A DNA stretch of 39,485 nt from Dimargaris cristalligena. Taxonomy: Eukaryota > Kickxellomycota > Dimargaritomycetes > Dimargaritales > Dimargaritaceae. The DNA is taken from positions 1 through 39,485 of the forward strand of contig JANBQC010000223.1 in the NCBI GenBank assembly GCA_027576995.1. The letters are read 5' to 3'. The notes beneath the pieces were generated by a model that was not told the DNA's origin, searched no databases, and worked only from the letters and a program-made list of their open reading frames with translations. Shown here one piece after another: positions 11,592 to 23,248 of the stretch (position 1 is its first letter; every line of letters starts with the position of its first letter). A program made the translations under genes and the position numbers.

Positions 11592-14500
11592 TGATGCATT
11601 ATTCCTGCTCTAGGTTAGCCAATGGAGCTCCTGACCATCCCGGCGAATACTAAACCACTAGGCGGACATCTGATGTCACTCTTAGCATTTCTGGCTCAAA
11701 TGGCCCTCCCTCCCTCACACCCTTCCCGTAAATCTTCCATCGGACTATAAGTCTTCTTTATTTCGGCGGAATATTCAATATAGCAATGTATAAGTTAAAT
11801 ATTATGGATATATTGTAGTACAAATAGGCAGTTTGGCATTCATTATAGCATTAGCATAATGCAATAGATTACAGTAGTCATTGGAAGCCAACTCTTTTAT
11901 TAATTGGGACCGGGGGTTAATTGGAAATGGCCGACTAAATAGCAATATCTGCTTCTAAAGGCATTCATCCGACTTAAATTGATAGGTTTAGTTAATTACA
12001 TTGGGATTTCTGCGCAGGAAAATTTAAGCTATTACGACCAGGCCCTGGCCTCGAAAATAATTTGCATTAGGCTGTATTACTCCATAACAACTTGCCACGA
12101 AAATACCACGTGCTATGATAATCAACTATTCCCACCCTAGCACAAGACCGCAAGGGTATCTTTTACTGTAACTTCAATTTCGATTCAAAGACTCTCCTGG
12201 TCTTCATTAGAGTTTTACGGATTCCAAAGATTACTTACAGATGCCGTTGCTTACTATTCCTATAAAGTCCACCTTTGTGGACTCGGGTAAGTTATTATAG
12301 TGATTGACCTCCAGGACAGAGACCGATAATATTCTAAATATACCGTGATATCGACCCCATACGCTCCATTTTTAAGTGCATCATTTCTGAAGTATAAGCA
12401 GCATTCTGAATGGTCGGTAAGGCAACACCATACTTAACAGCTGGGTTGAATCGAGGTAGGCAGACTTAAAATGGGCAAATATCTGCTCTTATGGAGTCCT
12501 CTGATAATTAAACTATACTGAAATGTGCTTGTGGGCGTCAAAGGGGCAGATTGGTTGGGAATACTTTAGCATGGGGATCGCTGCTTGAGCCAATGGATTT
12601 TATTTCGATTATAGGCCAACTTGGCAACTCTCCTACAAATTCAGCCCTAGTACATTTTTTCCGGATTCAGCAGCCAAGGTTGGGCCAGCCGTGCAATGGG
12701 CCTAGGCCAGGACTTGTAAATTCATAGAGGCAAGATGCAGCTACATTGACTGCCTTATTTCTTACACTCTTTATTTAGGCTTACCCCATCCCTTATTGAC
12801 ACTTGTTGAGCATGCCGACCTAAGTAAATAATCAAGTGGTCCTAGTAAAGATAAGGGGATTGAAAGGTAGGAAGGAGTGGTGGATGTATTGCTAAACTGT
12901 GACCCACCAGGGAATCTACACTACACCATAGATGCGAAATCCTTGGTATAAATTCCCTTGTAATAGAGGAATGAAGAGGCTACACCAGAAGGGGGGCCCG
13001 AGTATTCCCAGCCCAGATCAGTGGGATAAGTCTATAGATGCATCCGTTTCTTTTTAGGTATGGCTGCCGATAACGGGTGCCATATAGCTAACGATGTTGA
13101 GCCCAAATGCCTCTGCAACAAGATCGCAAGATACCACATTGGCAATTGTCTCTCGGTCACTGATGCGGCTGGATTACTCCATAGGTGGATAAACTATCCC
13201 TTAGGATTCGCTGCCGTATAAAGGCCTCGAACCATTTGCCTTCCTTTGGGGCTCGGGTCACCCAATTAAATATACTAATGTAAAGGGCCCCATAATGAGA
13301 CGGAGAGGCACAGCGGACGAGGGGGCATCAGTTAGCCGATTCGTTAATACGACACGACACTCGGCAGTTACGCATATCATACTTGACCATTATCTATTCA
13401 TGAAACAGAGATAATATCTATAAACGAATAAACGCAGGGTACTCTAGCGAAGCCATACCCTGATTTTTCCCCATCCGACTCCTCCGTGTCCTCCCCTCCC
13501 GCCAAAATTAAGGACATTTGGAATGGCCGCGGGGACTCGAGATATCTATGCACAGTCCCACCGACCTGCCATCCCAGCCCGCGGAATGGGGATGAGGGAT
13601 TTGTTGTTCCCTCGTATTCCTTACTAGGTATGCAGCTGATATGTCCATTGACACCCGTCCTATTTATCTAGGGCGATCTGTAAATAGTATTTAGGACATG
13701 GAGTGCGAGCCATACCAGGCTGTCCTGTCCACTCTTCAGGCCGAAAATTGAGCCCCAATGGGCAATACTGTATTACAATACCACTAATAAGCCCATCCCA
13801 GACAGTGCCGTATTATGTGCCTACTTTATGAACCATTAGCGTTCAAAGGAAAGGGGGTGAGGCCGGACCATACTTCATTGGATAGACCCACTTAGAGGGA
13901 GTTCTGGAGGCTTTGTCATGTACTATACAACGATGTTTCGCGATAAGGGCACAATGATACAGGGGGTCTAAATTTCGAACCTGTTGACCATTGCACCACC
14001 AGGTGTCACCATAGGAAAGGTGATATAGCATTTGAAGGTCTACCTTGGGCAGCGACCAGGGTGAGGGGCCTGCCTGTAATGGCGCAGATTTTCCTGTACT
14101 ACCACAGGAAATATTACTACATACCTTTAATTCATACTTGTTATTGAGAAAATGTAGCAGTTGTTTTACGTCTCTTGATTTTCAGATACATCCATAGGGC
14201 CCATTACCCAACGGATGGGGTGATTTGGCTTAATTGTCCATGATATTGTCGCTCTCTATCACCAATATATGATTTTAACTTATTTTTCTCTACAGCCTCA
14301 CGCAAACCATTAGGGTGGAGCTTCCTTTATTGAACACATCATATCACACCAGTCCTACTTTTGTGCACCGTATAGCCCCGGCAGTGGGAGTTCCAGGGCA
14401 GCCACTCTACGGGGATATAGTTGCATTAATCAGAAAGTATTACAGTATGCGAGGCCATGTAACACCTGGATGCCTGCTGGCGGCCTCCACAGAATAGCAA

Positions 14501-14918
14501 GTCGCCCTACATTCACCAGCCTAAAAGTCAAGTCCATCTATTCCTCTCTCTATCCCGTAATACACACCTGCTTTTCCTAATAATGGGCTACTCTTCGCCG
14601 TTCCTAACCCCGCTCTACTATCTGACTGCACTCAACTAAACCAACCATTTTCCCCGTCAAATTTTAACGATCCGTATTTAGCTAATATTGGAAAGTGCCC
14701 CTATTGTACCTATCCATCCCACCCAGGCCATCGCGGGTTTAAATACCACCCCCCCCGCCGTGTTTCAGATAACCGCAACGTCTACCTTTTCCCCTATCCT
14801 GTTTTCCTTCCCCCAGAGGTCGTTTTCCAAATTTCAAGTCCAAGTATCTACGGTCACCGATTTTGCTCAGTAGGCCTTGTGTTTCTGATTATACCTACCC
14901 GCTCATCCCTTGGTCACC
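11592..14918. other. Gene-poor spacer with a possible relic near its end
   Basis: About 3.3 kb without a supportable gene. Near the end, 14285-14497 is open and follows a TTTTTCTCTACAG acceptor-like sequence. It encodes a plausible but unrecognised tail (VELPLLNTSYHTSP ... VALIRKYYSMRGH) with no start codon in frame. The last few hundred bases are the promoter and leader of the secreted F-box-like gene. Confidence 0.45.
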
Positions 14919-16477
14919 ATGCGAGTATCCGTCCTTTTTGGCTTGTATCCTCTGGCCCTGTTGGGCCCGATGGTATCTGCCATGCCGAGTAATCCAATGG
15001 ACAGGTTTCCTATAGAGCTTCAACAAGAGGTGTTTGGCCATTTACCCCCACTTAGCAAGCTAATGGCCACGAACGTGAACCAAGAGTGGCGGGACATTAT
15101 TTTGAATGACCAGAGAGTCCGTAATGCCAAGGTAAATAAGAACTACACGGCTGATTATAGTAGTTTTTTATTTAGTGCTTAATGATATTAGTTCTCTCAG
15201 TGCTAGCTCATCTATTGGATTGCATAATTAAACCTGCGATAGTGCTTAGCCAGGCACCATGTTCCTATAGCCAACCCCCCCCCCCCCCCGTCTGGCTACC
15301 TCCTATTATATAGCGTTTTATTAATTTGAGCTAATGCTAATACCGTAAATCATCATTCCATTCGTAGGCTATGGATGTGCTCATGTCCAACCCTGCTATC
15401 TACCCGGCCGAGGGCTCCAACCGTGCTACCCTGGACAGCAAACCTGGGAATCTTGGCCCCCTTTTTGACAACCTTATGCGCTCAATCGTGGTCAAGATGG
15501 TTTACCGCCATTTGAATCAACTTGGATTCGATGCACTAGGCAACCCCATATCTAATCCGACTCGACCTACCGCCCGACTTGCTTTAAACCCCAAGGTCCC
15601 GGAAGCTATTAAAGCCTTCAAGCCCGAGCTCGAATGGCTCCATGCGAATCTCATTTCCATCCAAGTGGACGACAGGTCGAACGATATCGTCAACGCCTAC
15701 TTCCCCGTCATCAACACCATTCACATAGGTGATTTGACCCACCTTGAGCCATTGGTAAATTACATGTGCACCGATGATTTTGCCCCGACGGTGGGTCGCA
15801 CCCTGGCGAACTGGATGCCTGAAAGCTATGTCAATTTCTTGAACATTTTAATGTTTGGCACTCAACCTAGGACCGAACCCATATCCGAAGTCACCCACAT
15901 GGAGCAGCAGCGGGATATATATTTACCCGAGAATATCAAGCGTGATCTCCGTGTCACATTGATTCAGGCTACCACCTATCTAGCCACCCAGTCGGGTAAT
16001 TTGCAACGACTTAAGGAGATGGCTCAAGCCACGAGCCCATTTGAATTGAACACGGGCAGGGCGAATCCCAATAGTTTGGCCAGATATGATCGAAACATGG
16101 CCGCATTGACCGCCATTCTTCAAGCCAACGCTCTGCTGGCCGAAGAGATATTAGCCATGCAGCCCCCAACCCTACCCCGACAGGTACTGGGCTACTGTGC
16201 CATTAAAATGGGGTTCACTACCGAGGAGCATCTCCCCCAAGACTGGCAAAACCCTTCAGAGGAACAATTGAATCAAGCGCTCCCCATTAGATCGATGGTT
16301 GGTGATATGGCCTGCGCCAGCGAATTGTACGGTTTGGCCACACCTATGATTTTGGGAAAGGACGGAAAGATCTCCCTGCTTTATTATCCTCTGAACGATC
16401 ATCCGGTGGCATTGGCTATTCCCACTGGCTTGTCGACCGAGGCTGACATTGATAGACCCCTAAACCCTGCAGATTAA
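14919..16477 (+). CDS. Secreted F-box-like protein (signal peptide + F-box + unknown domain)
   Basis: Two exons, 14919-15131 and 15368-16477, join in phase 0 (donor AAG|GTAAAT, acceptor TTCGTAG) to give 440 residues. Residues 1-21 form a clear signal peptide: a hydrophobic core LFGLYPLALLG ending in MVSA. Residues 29-62 resemble an F-box (DRFPIELQQEVFGHLPP, then a conserved Trp in NQEWRDII). Exon 2 encodes about 370 residues, mostly helical and soluble, that I cannot assign to a family. It contains LARLALNPKVPEA-like helical segments and ends in TGLSTEADIDRPLNPAD. F-box proteins normally act in the cytosol or nucleus with Skp1, so a secretion signal in front of one is odd; the helix may have been reused. 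Third-position GC is high in exon 2, supporting real coding. Unspliced, exon 1 would stop at 15182. Confidence 0.75.
15275..15289. repeat. Poly-C run in an intron
   Basis: Fifteen consecutive C bases lie inside the intron of the secreted F-box-like gene. Its length is likely to vary or be misread. Confidence 0.9.
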
Positions 16478-17919
16478 GCCCAACACCCTGGTGATGGCGT
16501 ATAAAATATTGGCGATGGGGCTCGTATGGCCGATGAGACCACCCCTTCTCCTCTTCCTCAAACGCATTTACCTGTGGGTTACTTCGTGCTGCAGTCCGAT
16601 ATCTTCCTTATTTGTTTTGCATATAAAATTTGGATACAAAATTCACTTATTTTATAAACGATATATGAATGGACAATATTCGCGGATGGTTGTAGTTCTG
16701 GTAGTGTTGTGTTGATGTGGTTAAGAATAAATGCAAATACAGTTATTTATAATGGGCTGTCGGTTTACGTGATTTTTTTGGTGGATAATTATGTTGAAAT
16801 ATGTCTTAACGGTGCTATAATAATAACGTGTTATGGACCAACTATATTGGTTTATCTAGTCATTCTTTGTCCTCTCACTGTAACCACTTATAATGTCCTC
16901 TAGCTGCTATCTTTTCTTCTTAGCTTGATTGATACACATCTCGTGTTTCCAACAAGTACTTCCTCTGCTATACCTAATAGAAGCCAGCCCACCTGGATTT
17001 TAAGCAGGGTAAGAATATTCGATGAATGTAGCTGTCTTCCTTAGACCTTGTAAGCCCATATCATGACATCCGTAGTCCTACTATTTTTGGCATTACAACT
17101 CCTATTAATCTAATCCTATAAATTGGGGGAGGGTTTTATTTAGGTTGTAAATAACTATTAAATATAACCAGTACCCATAAATTTTTGTTTAAGGGAATAG
17201 ATGGACCAGACAAGTCCAATGGAAATAAAATGCCAAAGTCCAAAGATGGGTACATAGCTGGTTTATAATATAATAGTTGCATGTTAAACTTAATACCTAA
17301 TTATATGCATATAATCTAGTCTCGTTATTGAAGGTGTATTTTATAATACCACTTGTATCATGATTACTTCTCTTTGATGTAATTAAGCATTACCTTGTAA
17401 AAATTTAGTGAAAATTTGAATTTATTTGTATACAGCCCAATATAGGTCAGCCAGCCAAGAAACATGACATAAACATGTATACTGTATTGAGTAATGCAGA
17501 GCAATAAGAAAGTTGAAATGGCATTGGAATCGGCAAGCACAAAGAAATGATCTCTGTTTAAGAGTACGCAGGAAATGCTGGTAAATTGGGAGGTTAGACA
17601 AACTAGAGGGTGGCATTTAAATAGGAATATAAGAATCAGTCGAAATTTGGTCATGAAGTCCTTTATCCAAGTCAGGATACCCTTTTCATCTACTCCTTTT
17701 CCACCTTGTCGAATTGGAGAGATAGATAGACCTAGGGCTGCTACAACGATTAGGACTCTGGTAGGTCTTGTTTTTGATGAATAGGGACTCCTAACCCAAC
17801 TCTCTCATTGGTGTATTTGTGATGGCTAAGACTGACTAGTGTCAAGGGGTAAGGGAGGTTGGAAATGGGCAAAATGGCTACAGAGGGTGTGGATTGGCTT
17901 TTGCTTTCCTACAAATGAA
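16478..17919. other. AT-rich spacer
   Basis: About 1.4 kb downstream of the F-box-like gene and of the convergent secreted-peptide gene. It is very AT-rich, with several short hydrophobic frames (for example 16491-16715 and 17364-17654) whose codon use looks like random AT-rich DNA. No gene is supported. Confidence 0.5.
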
Positions 17920-18120
17920 TTACATGCCGCATCTAGCAGGCTTAAGGCTAGGAGACGACCTAATAGGCATTCTGGTAGGAAAGGGGCTTCGACGCTGAAG
18001 CCGATCAATTTGGGAATAGACGCTTCCCTGACCGTTAGGCAGCGAGGCTTTGACATGGGCCAGGGTACAGGCCACGACGACCGAGACGAGGAAGGCAATG
18101 GTAAACTTGGTAAGATACAT
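17920..18120 (-). CDS. Small secreted peptide precursor with dibasic site
   Basis: A 66-residue frame. Residues 1-26 are a textbook signal peptide: MYLTKF, a hydrophobic core TIAFLVSVVVACTLA, then a short HVKA cleavage region. The rest is short and soluble. It contains an Arg-Arg pair in IDRLQRRSPFP, a typical Kex2 processing site, which would release a 22-residue C-terminal peptide rich in Pro, Ser and Arg that ends in CGM. Third positions are strongly G/C in the signal-peptide part, as in the housekeeping genes, and a TATA box lies about 150 bases upstream. No family is recognised. It could be a secreted effector or a processed signalling peptide; both are guesses. A further 3' exon cannot be excluded. 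Confidence 0.6.
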   Translation of the reverse strand: MYLTKFTIAFLVSVVVACTLAHVKASLPNGQGSVYSQIDRLQRRSPFPTRMPIRSSPSLKPARCGM

Positions 18121-18267
18121 GCTGGTGTAGGACAGTGGAAAGGCGGCGATGGATAGTATAGAATGCAGCGTGGGCAGTCAACAGAAAGTGGATTTGAACT
18201 ACCAGTATGGAAATAGAGGCAAAGATGGAATGATGATGGCCTAATTGGTGGGGGGTATTCAATGGTA

Positions 18268-18278
18268 TTTATATAAAA
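18268..18278 (-). promoter_or_regulatory. TATA box of the secreted-peptide gene
   Basis: Read on the minus strand the sequence is TTTTATATAAA, about 150 bases before the ATG at 18120. It is the strongest TATA-type element in this stretch and points toward the small secreted-peptide gene. Confidence 0.5.
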
Positions 18279-20230
18279 CCGGGGCTAAGGCCCATAAGGT
18301 GAGTGACAAAGCTTCGGATACAATAGGCGGCCCCACGCACTTAGGCCAACACTCAATCCGTAGACACTGCTACCAATCAATGGGTTTAGTTAACACTGGC
18401 GATTTTTACTTGATCATCTGAATAAATGAATGACATGAAAATATAGGGGAGCTACCCTTGCCCACCGACTATTATTAATGCTGCCATTCCTTTTGCTTTA
18501 GGGGACTCGGTATGTGGTAGAGAAACCAACGGGGGAGCTCTAATATTTGAATAATGAAGAGCAGGAAAGTAGCTCAGTTGATTGTTGGAAACCGATTGTA
18601 TTAATTAATATGATAATCCCTATATCTGAAAATGTGGTCTACCAGAAGCGGTGTTACCCAACAGTATCATTTTGAATGTTAACCCCCTGCTGTCCAAGAT
18701 CTGCATTCTCCCCATGGAACCATCAATACTTAACTAGTAGATACGAGACATGCCATGCTGACCCATGGGTATAAACTCTGGCGGTCAAGCTTCATTACTC
18801 TTCTCCTCTTCCCCCCAACTCAAATGAGGGATGCCACACAATAAACTTGTCGAACCAAGCATACTTTTTATTTTTTAAAAATAATAATAATAATACTGAT
18901 ACTCCTATTCCATGTGTCCGCCATGGCCTAGGCCTTCGCGGTGGTTTATTAGCTAATTATGTCTGTACAAGTGGACAACCCCGCCAATACTCGACTGGCC
19001 GGATGGGACGAGTAGCTCACTTCACCTTTTTACCGAGACTGATAATGTAGAACAAGTAGGTGACTTCAACATAATGGTGGCATTTCCCTTCGCCTGGTTT
19101 GTGTTCTATATTATTATCATTGGAAAGGCATTGGTTTGCACAACATTAGCCCGGCGTCCCTTTCCCTTCACCAAAGCCATGGGTCGTCTAATCATTGGCA
19201 GATTTCTCATGACCTCTGCCCGTTAGGCCGGCGGTCTTAAAGAGATACCAATGATTAATTGGCGTCAGCTTCTGAAACACAAAGTGACAAAGAAGGGCTG
19301 TGGATCAGACTGGCGCCCTTGAGGCTCATTCATTAATAGATGTGGCATTCTGTCTATGCTGGTATTCTAAAAAGAAGGCACTGTGCCAAGTCTATGACGG
19401 AAAAGTAGATGAATGGTCAATCCAATCTAGCAGATTTCGTGCATTGTGCCTATACCACGGTATTGTGCTGGGGTTTAAAAATTGGCAGGGTATTGCAAAT
19501 CCTCTTTTCCTAAAATAACATGACTAAGTAAATGGCTCAAATAGAATTCCTGCTGCTTCAATTCCTGCCCGCTCTAACAATTGTAGTCCCTAGTGTCCCA
19601 TAATATCAGGTATATAGTGTTTGTATCACTTTAAACGTCCCTTCCTTACTGAGGTCACCAACATTAGAAGTAGTCCAATCACTACATCTTCAACTTATTA
19701 TAATGGTGTCTACTGTACAGTGCCACAGCAGAGGTTGGGTGGTAACTGTGCTGGTGCAAATAGACGGAAAGGTGGTATGGCAGTTGTGGTGAGTGAGGCC
19801 TTTAGGGTATAGTCAATAAAGCCATAGCTATGGCTTAAAGTGTAGTGCCGTGAGAACGTCGGCTATCAGCCTTCAGTATCCGCCTATCAATCCATCTTCC
19901 AATGCTTACGTTAACTTGACGGTTATTGAATATTACAATGCTTACGACTGTTTTCTTCTGTTAAATATTAATGATTCCAATTGATATGACGAATTTTATG
20001 AGAAATCTTTTCCACGCCTTTCGGGAAGTTTGTACCAATTTGTAACACTCATTTTTTGCAAACGACCGTATAATATGACGGATTTATGACGATATTTTGA
20101 AATGTATAATGAGATCCTGGATTATTTATAATGACCTATTTTATGATCGCAGTTCGGGGAGCCCTCTTCCTGAAATATTGGAAAACAAATATTATTCATA
20201 ATTCCTATCTCTTTCACAAAACACTACAAT
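18279..20230. other. Gene-poor spacer
   Basis: About 2 kb with no gene I can support. A frame at 19300-19518 reads in a protein-like way (for example CLCWYSKKKALCQVYDGKV) but begins only at GTG and has no recognisable domain. It may be a relic. The end becomes very AT-rich before the small gene at 20290. Confidence 0.45.
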
Positions 20231-20240
20231 TATAAATAAA
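20231..20240 (+). promoter_or_regulatory. TATA-like element before the small Ser/Pro-rich gene
   Basis: TATAAATAAA lies about 50 bases before the ATG at 20290 and is followed by a CA-rich leader (about 20241-20289). This is a normal fungal promoter-leader arrangement. Confidence 0.4.
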
Positions 20241-20289
20241 TAACTATAACATTTCTCTTCACTCAAAATACATCAAAACACTTCCTTCA

Positions 20290-20523
20290 ATGTCGCGTAT
20301 CCCCAGCCGTTCCTCAGGACCTAGCGTCCCACCTTCGTCCGGGCCGGGTACCCCACCAACCACACCTCATCGTTCTGCGGCCGAGCAGACCACACCAGCC
20401 GGCAATCTGAATCCTAGTGGTGGATTGGAAGATCCCGGCACCAACACACTTTCATGGTGGACGAATGGCAGTTGGGAAGGGTTGGTGGGGTATTTGGCAC
20501 ACTTGAAGTGGATGAAGGAATAG
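20290..20523 (+). CDS. Small Ser/Pro-rich protein of unknown function
   Basis: A 77-residue single-exon frame. The N-terminal two thirds is disordered and rich in Ser, Pro, Gly and Thr (starting MSRIPSRSSGPS). The last 26 residues are different: an aromatic, amphipathic segment TLSWWTNGSWEGLVGYLAH ending in LKWMKE. That shape, a disordered head and a short hydrophobic tail with Trp residues, suggests membrane or partner binding through the C-terminus, but I recognise no family. Third-position GC is high, and a TATA-like element with an AC-rich leader precedes the ATG, so I think the gene is real. It has no signal peptide. Confidence 0.55.
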   Translation: MSRIPSRSSGPSVPPSSGPGTPPTTPHRSAAEQTTPAGNLNPSGGLEDPGTNTLSWWTNGSWEGLVGYLAHLKWMKE

Positions 20524-23248
20524 CAATAGGGGACTTATAGAAAAATGTCCGAAAATAAGTCCAAAAGTGGAAATGTGGCTGGGAAATCCTAAGATTGTAG
20601 GAGAGAGAGAAAGTATGTATGTGTGTGTATGTGTAGGGGTATCGAAGGATCTAAGGGACTTATTCTAGGCAGCACCGAAGATATTTATATATCGTCAGTC
20701 GGCGGGTTACTATGAGGGCTCTTGTCACTATTACCAACCCAATGAAAGACAGCGTATCCCTTTGCTTCACGCCCATTAGGAGGGTGGTTCTAGTAGAAAA
20801 AAGTATAGAAATGTATGAAGATACACTTGTACCGCATAGATGTGCGCCCCTTGCAAAAGGAGGGTGTAACCTTATTCTGCACTGGGAGTGGTCCGTACAA
20901 GGTGAGCCACTGTTCGAGTTGGTCGACACCGAAGGTGTTGTGTTCCCCCCCCCCATTCAGCCCAATTCGAACGCGGGACTATGTGGCTATTGGTCTGTTG
21001 ATGTGTGGGGAAGGGGGGGGGTCTCGAACGAATAGCCAGCCTCCCGCTCTTTCTTTCCCAACACTAAAAATAGAACATCCCTTTCGAGAACAAAGGGCCC
21101 CATTTCAAATCCATGGGGGGGCTTAGCCGCCATGCTATTGCTTTTAAGTGAATGATGCCAGGTATATCCGACCCTGGCGATAAAGCAAAAGCCATCTCGG
21201 TGGGCTTTTCCCTACTTTTCTCATTTTTTGTAGCTGGTCTATGGGACATTGTCCGTGGAATTATACATTTTGACCCAACGGCCTAGTTCGCCGATACAAT
21301 TGGGCAGTGCCATTTCCTTCACTAAAGGAAATCAACTGTAGCAGACTAGAGAGCATTTGCCCCAAAAGCCGGAAGGGGAGGTGCAAAAGTAGCGAACGCG
21401 GGCCACCCGAGCTGGCTGTAAAATAGCCTTATTGCATGAGAGAGCCGCCAATAAGAATACAGTCTGGACCGGGTCTTGCCTTAAGAGGAGGCCAAGGGCC
21501 TTCTTGGAAGGAATATAGGTTGGACATCAGCTCTAATATTAGAATGCCCTGGTATAATATTTTCGCTCGTTACCCCTTGTATCCCGCAGGCTTGTGCGCC
21601 CACCCTCTTTTCGCCTGTTGTTGTGTGAGTTCGATAGAATGTTCGCACCCCAATTATTGACCAAAGGTCATGGAGGTTTCCGTATCCCTTTTATCTTCCC
21701 GGATATCAATTTGGAAACACCCTCCGATTTAATGGACGCCTTGTTTATGGTCCGGGTCCAATGCTGAGTTCTATTAGCTATGCCTGGGCAAGAGTATATT
21801 TTAAAAAAGACATCTCAACGCTAGTTGGTGAAGTGGGATGGGGGTATGAAGGTGTGTCAACTTTTATAATAAAATATTGAAAGTAACTGCAGGATTTTAT
21901 TCGAGTAAAATGATACTATTCATACTATTACGTGCCAATAGGGCGAAATGTAAACTTCCGAAATATGGGAATAGATGTTTATTGTATAGGACATTATAAA
22001 ACAGGGAAGAGCCTCCCAGAGCAACAGGGGGGCGGGAGCACTTGGATTTGATAGCTAACGACGGGGGAAATCCCTCTATCCTAGTATACGACACACTTGC
22101 ACTATTATTGGCCGAGTGGCCCATTACAATACAACAATAGTGATATGGGATGAAAATTGAAATATTTAAAGGATGGCTTTACAGCCCTTGTTCAAGGAGT
22201 CCCCTCTTCGAAGAAGGCGGCTGTGCTCTGTTCATCAATTTCCATTCCTTTTACATCTTTATAATCCTAGACCGGCTACCTCGTCCAATAGTAGGGCCAG
22301 TGTAACAACCCGCAAAACGGGAGGATTTATCTCCTCCAGTTCTTATCAAACTCAAGTGCTCCCGCCTCCCCCTAGTTCTGGGAGGCTCTTTCCGGCTGGA
22401 TTTCCCTATCAATACCCTATTTCTACGCATGTTACATATGAGTGAAATTCAAACCAGCTGTATAAGGTTTTACATAATACGTGCTTGAGTGAATATATGT
22501 AAGAATAGCTTTTAACCAGTAATATTGGTCTCACCCAATGGATTTTTCGTTATACAGCCTGAATGAACTTCTCTCATATGGTCCATATTGACGAGCAATC
22601 ATTCTACCGAAAAAATTGCCTATTAAATAAATGTTTCATTTGAAAAAAAAACCCCCCCGTCATAATTATCCCCTTTTTTACCAATTCTATCGACTGTTTT
22701 AGTTGCCATTATGTACATTCGCTCCGATGTTCTATCTCATCCGACCAATATCACTATCTCTGTCAGTGACATAAAACCCCTCCGGTGCCACGACGCCCGG
22801 AAAAGGAACCAATGTCTCCCAATTTTATTCCAAATCCTAGTGACAATTCAAAATGATGGTTGCCAGGAATACGGGGTAAATGGGATAAAGCGTAGAAAGA
22901 AGATACATGGGGATGATTGAACTGACATGCCATAGCTTACTACTAGCTGTTCCGAATTATGCCAAAGTATACGAGATCCCAAAACCCGGGAATATGTGTA
23001 CAGATATTACAAGGGAGTTATTGATCAGTCGAAATCAACTTTGAGGATGAATGAGTGGTTGTTTATCAGGCAATGCTATATATCCCATGGAATTGGGTAA
23101 ATGTAGTCTTCAACCAGCCGATTTAGTAGTAAGGTAAGAGTCTCCTTTGGGATAGTTAGGGCCATACGGCCTTCTTTTTGGAGGTAGACCCATTTCATTA
23201 TAATAATTATAATTTAATCTATTTACTTGAAATATTTAGTCTACAGTT
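20524..23248. other. Gene-poor spacer with coding-like fragments
   Basis: About 2.7 kb. A purine-rich GT repeat lies at about 20600-20640. Two stretches look like pieces of former genes without start codons: a minus-strand segment at about 20815-20950 (VDQLEQWLTLYGPLPVQNK) and a plus-strand frame at 21558-21767 (HGGFRIPFIFPDINLETPS). A 90-codon frame at 22173-22445 on the plus strand is Ser/Pro-rich and of doubtful status. No domain is recognised in any of these. Confidence 0.45.
21558..21767 (+). pseudogene. Coding-like fragment without start codon
   Basis: An open frame of about 70 codons ends at TGA 21765-21767. Its latter half reads like folded protein: CEFDRMFAPQLLTKGHGG, then FIFPDINLETPSDLMDAL. 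No ATG begins the frame upstream, and an AG acceptor-like site lies at about 21590. It could be the last exon of an unrecognised gene or a relic. No family is assigned. Confidence 0.25.

Noticed and set aside
13843..14031. Minus-strand stretch with GGTTCGAA resembling a tRNA B box
   Set aside because: The sequence after GGTTCGA does not form a T-arm stem, and no acceptor or anticodon stem can be paired.
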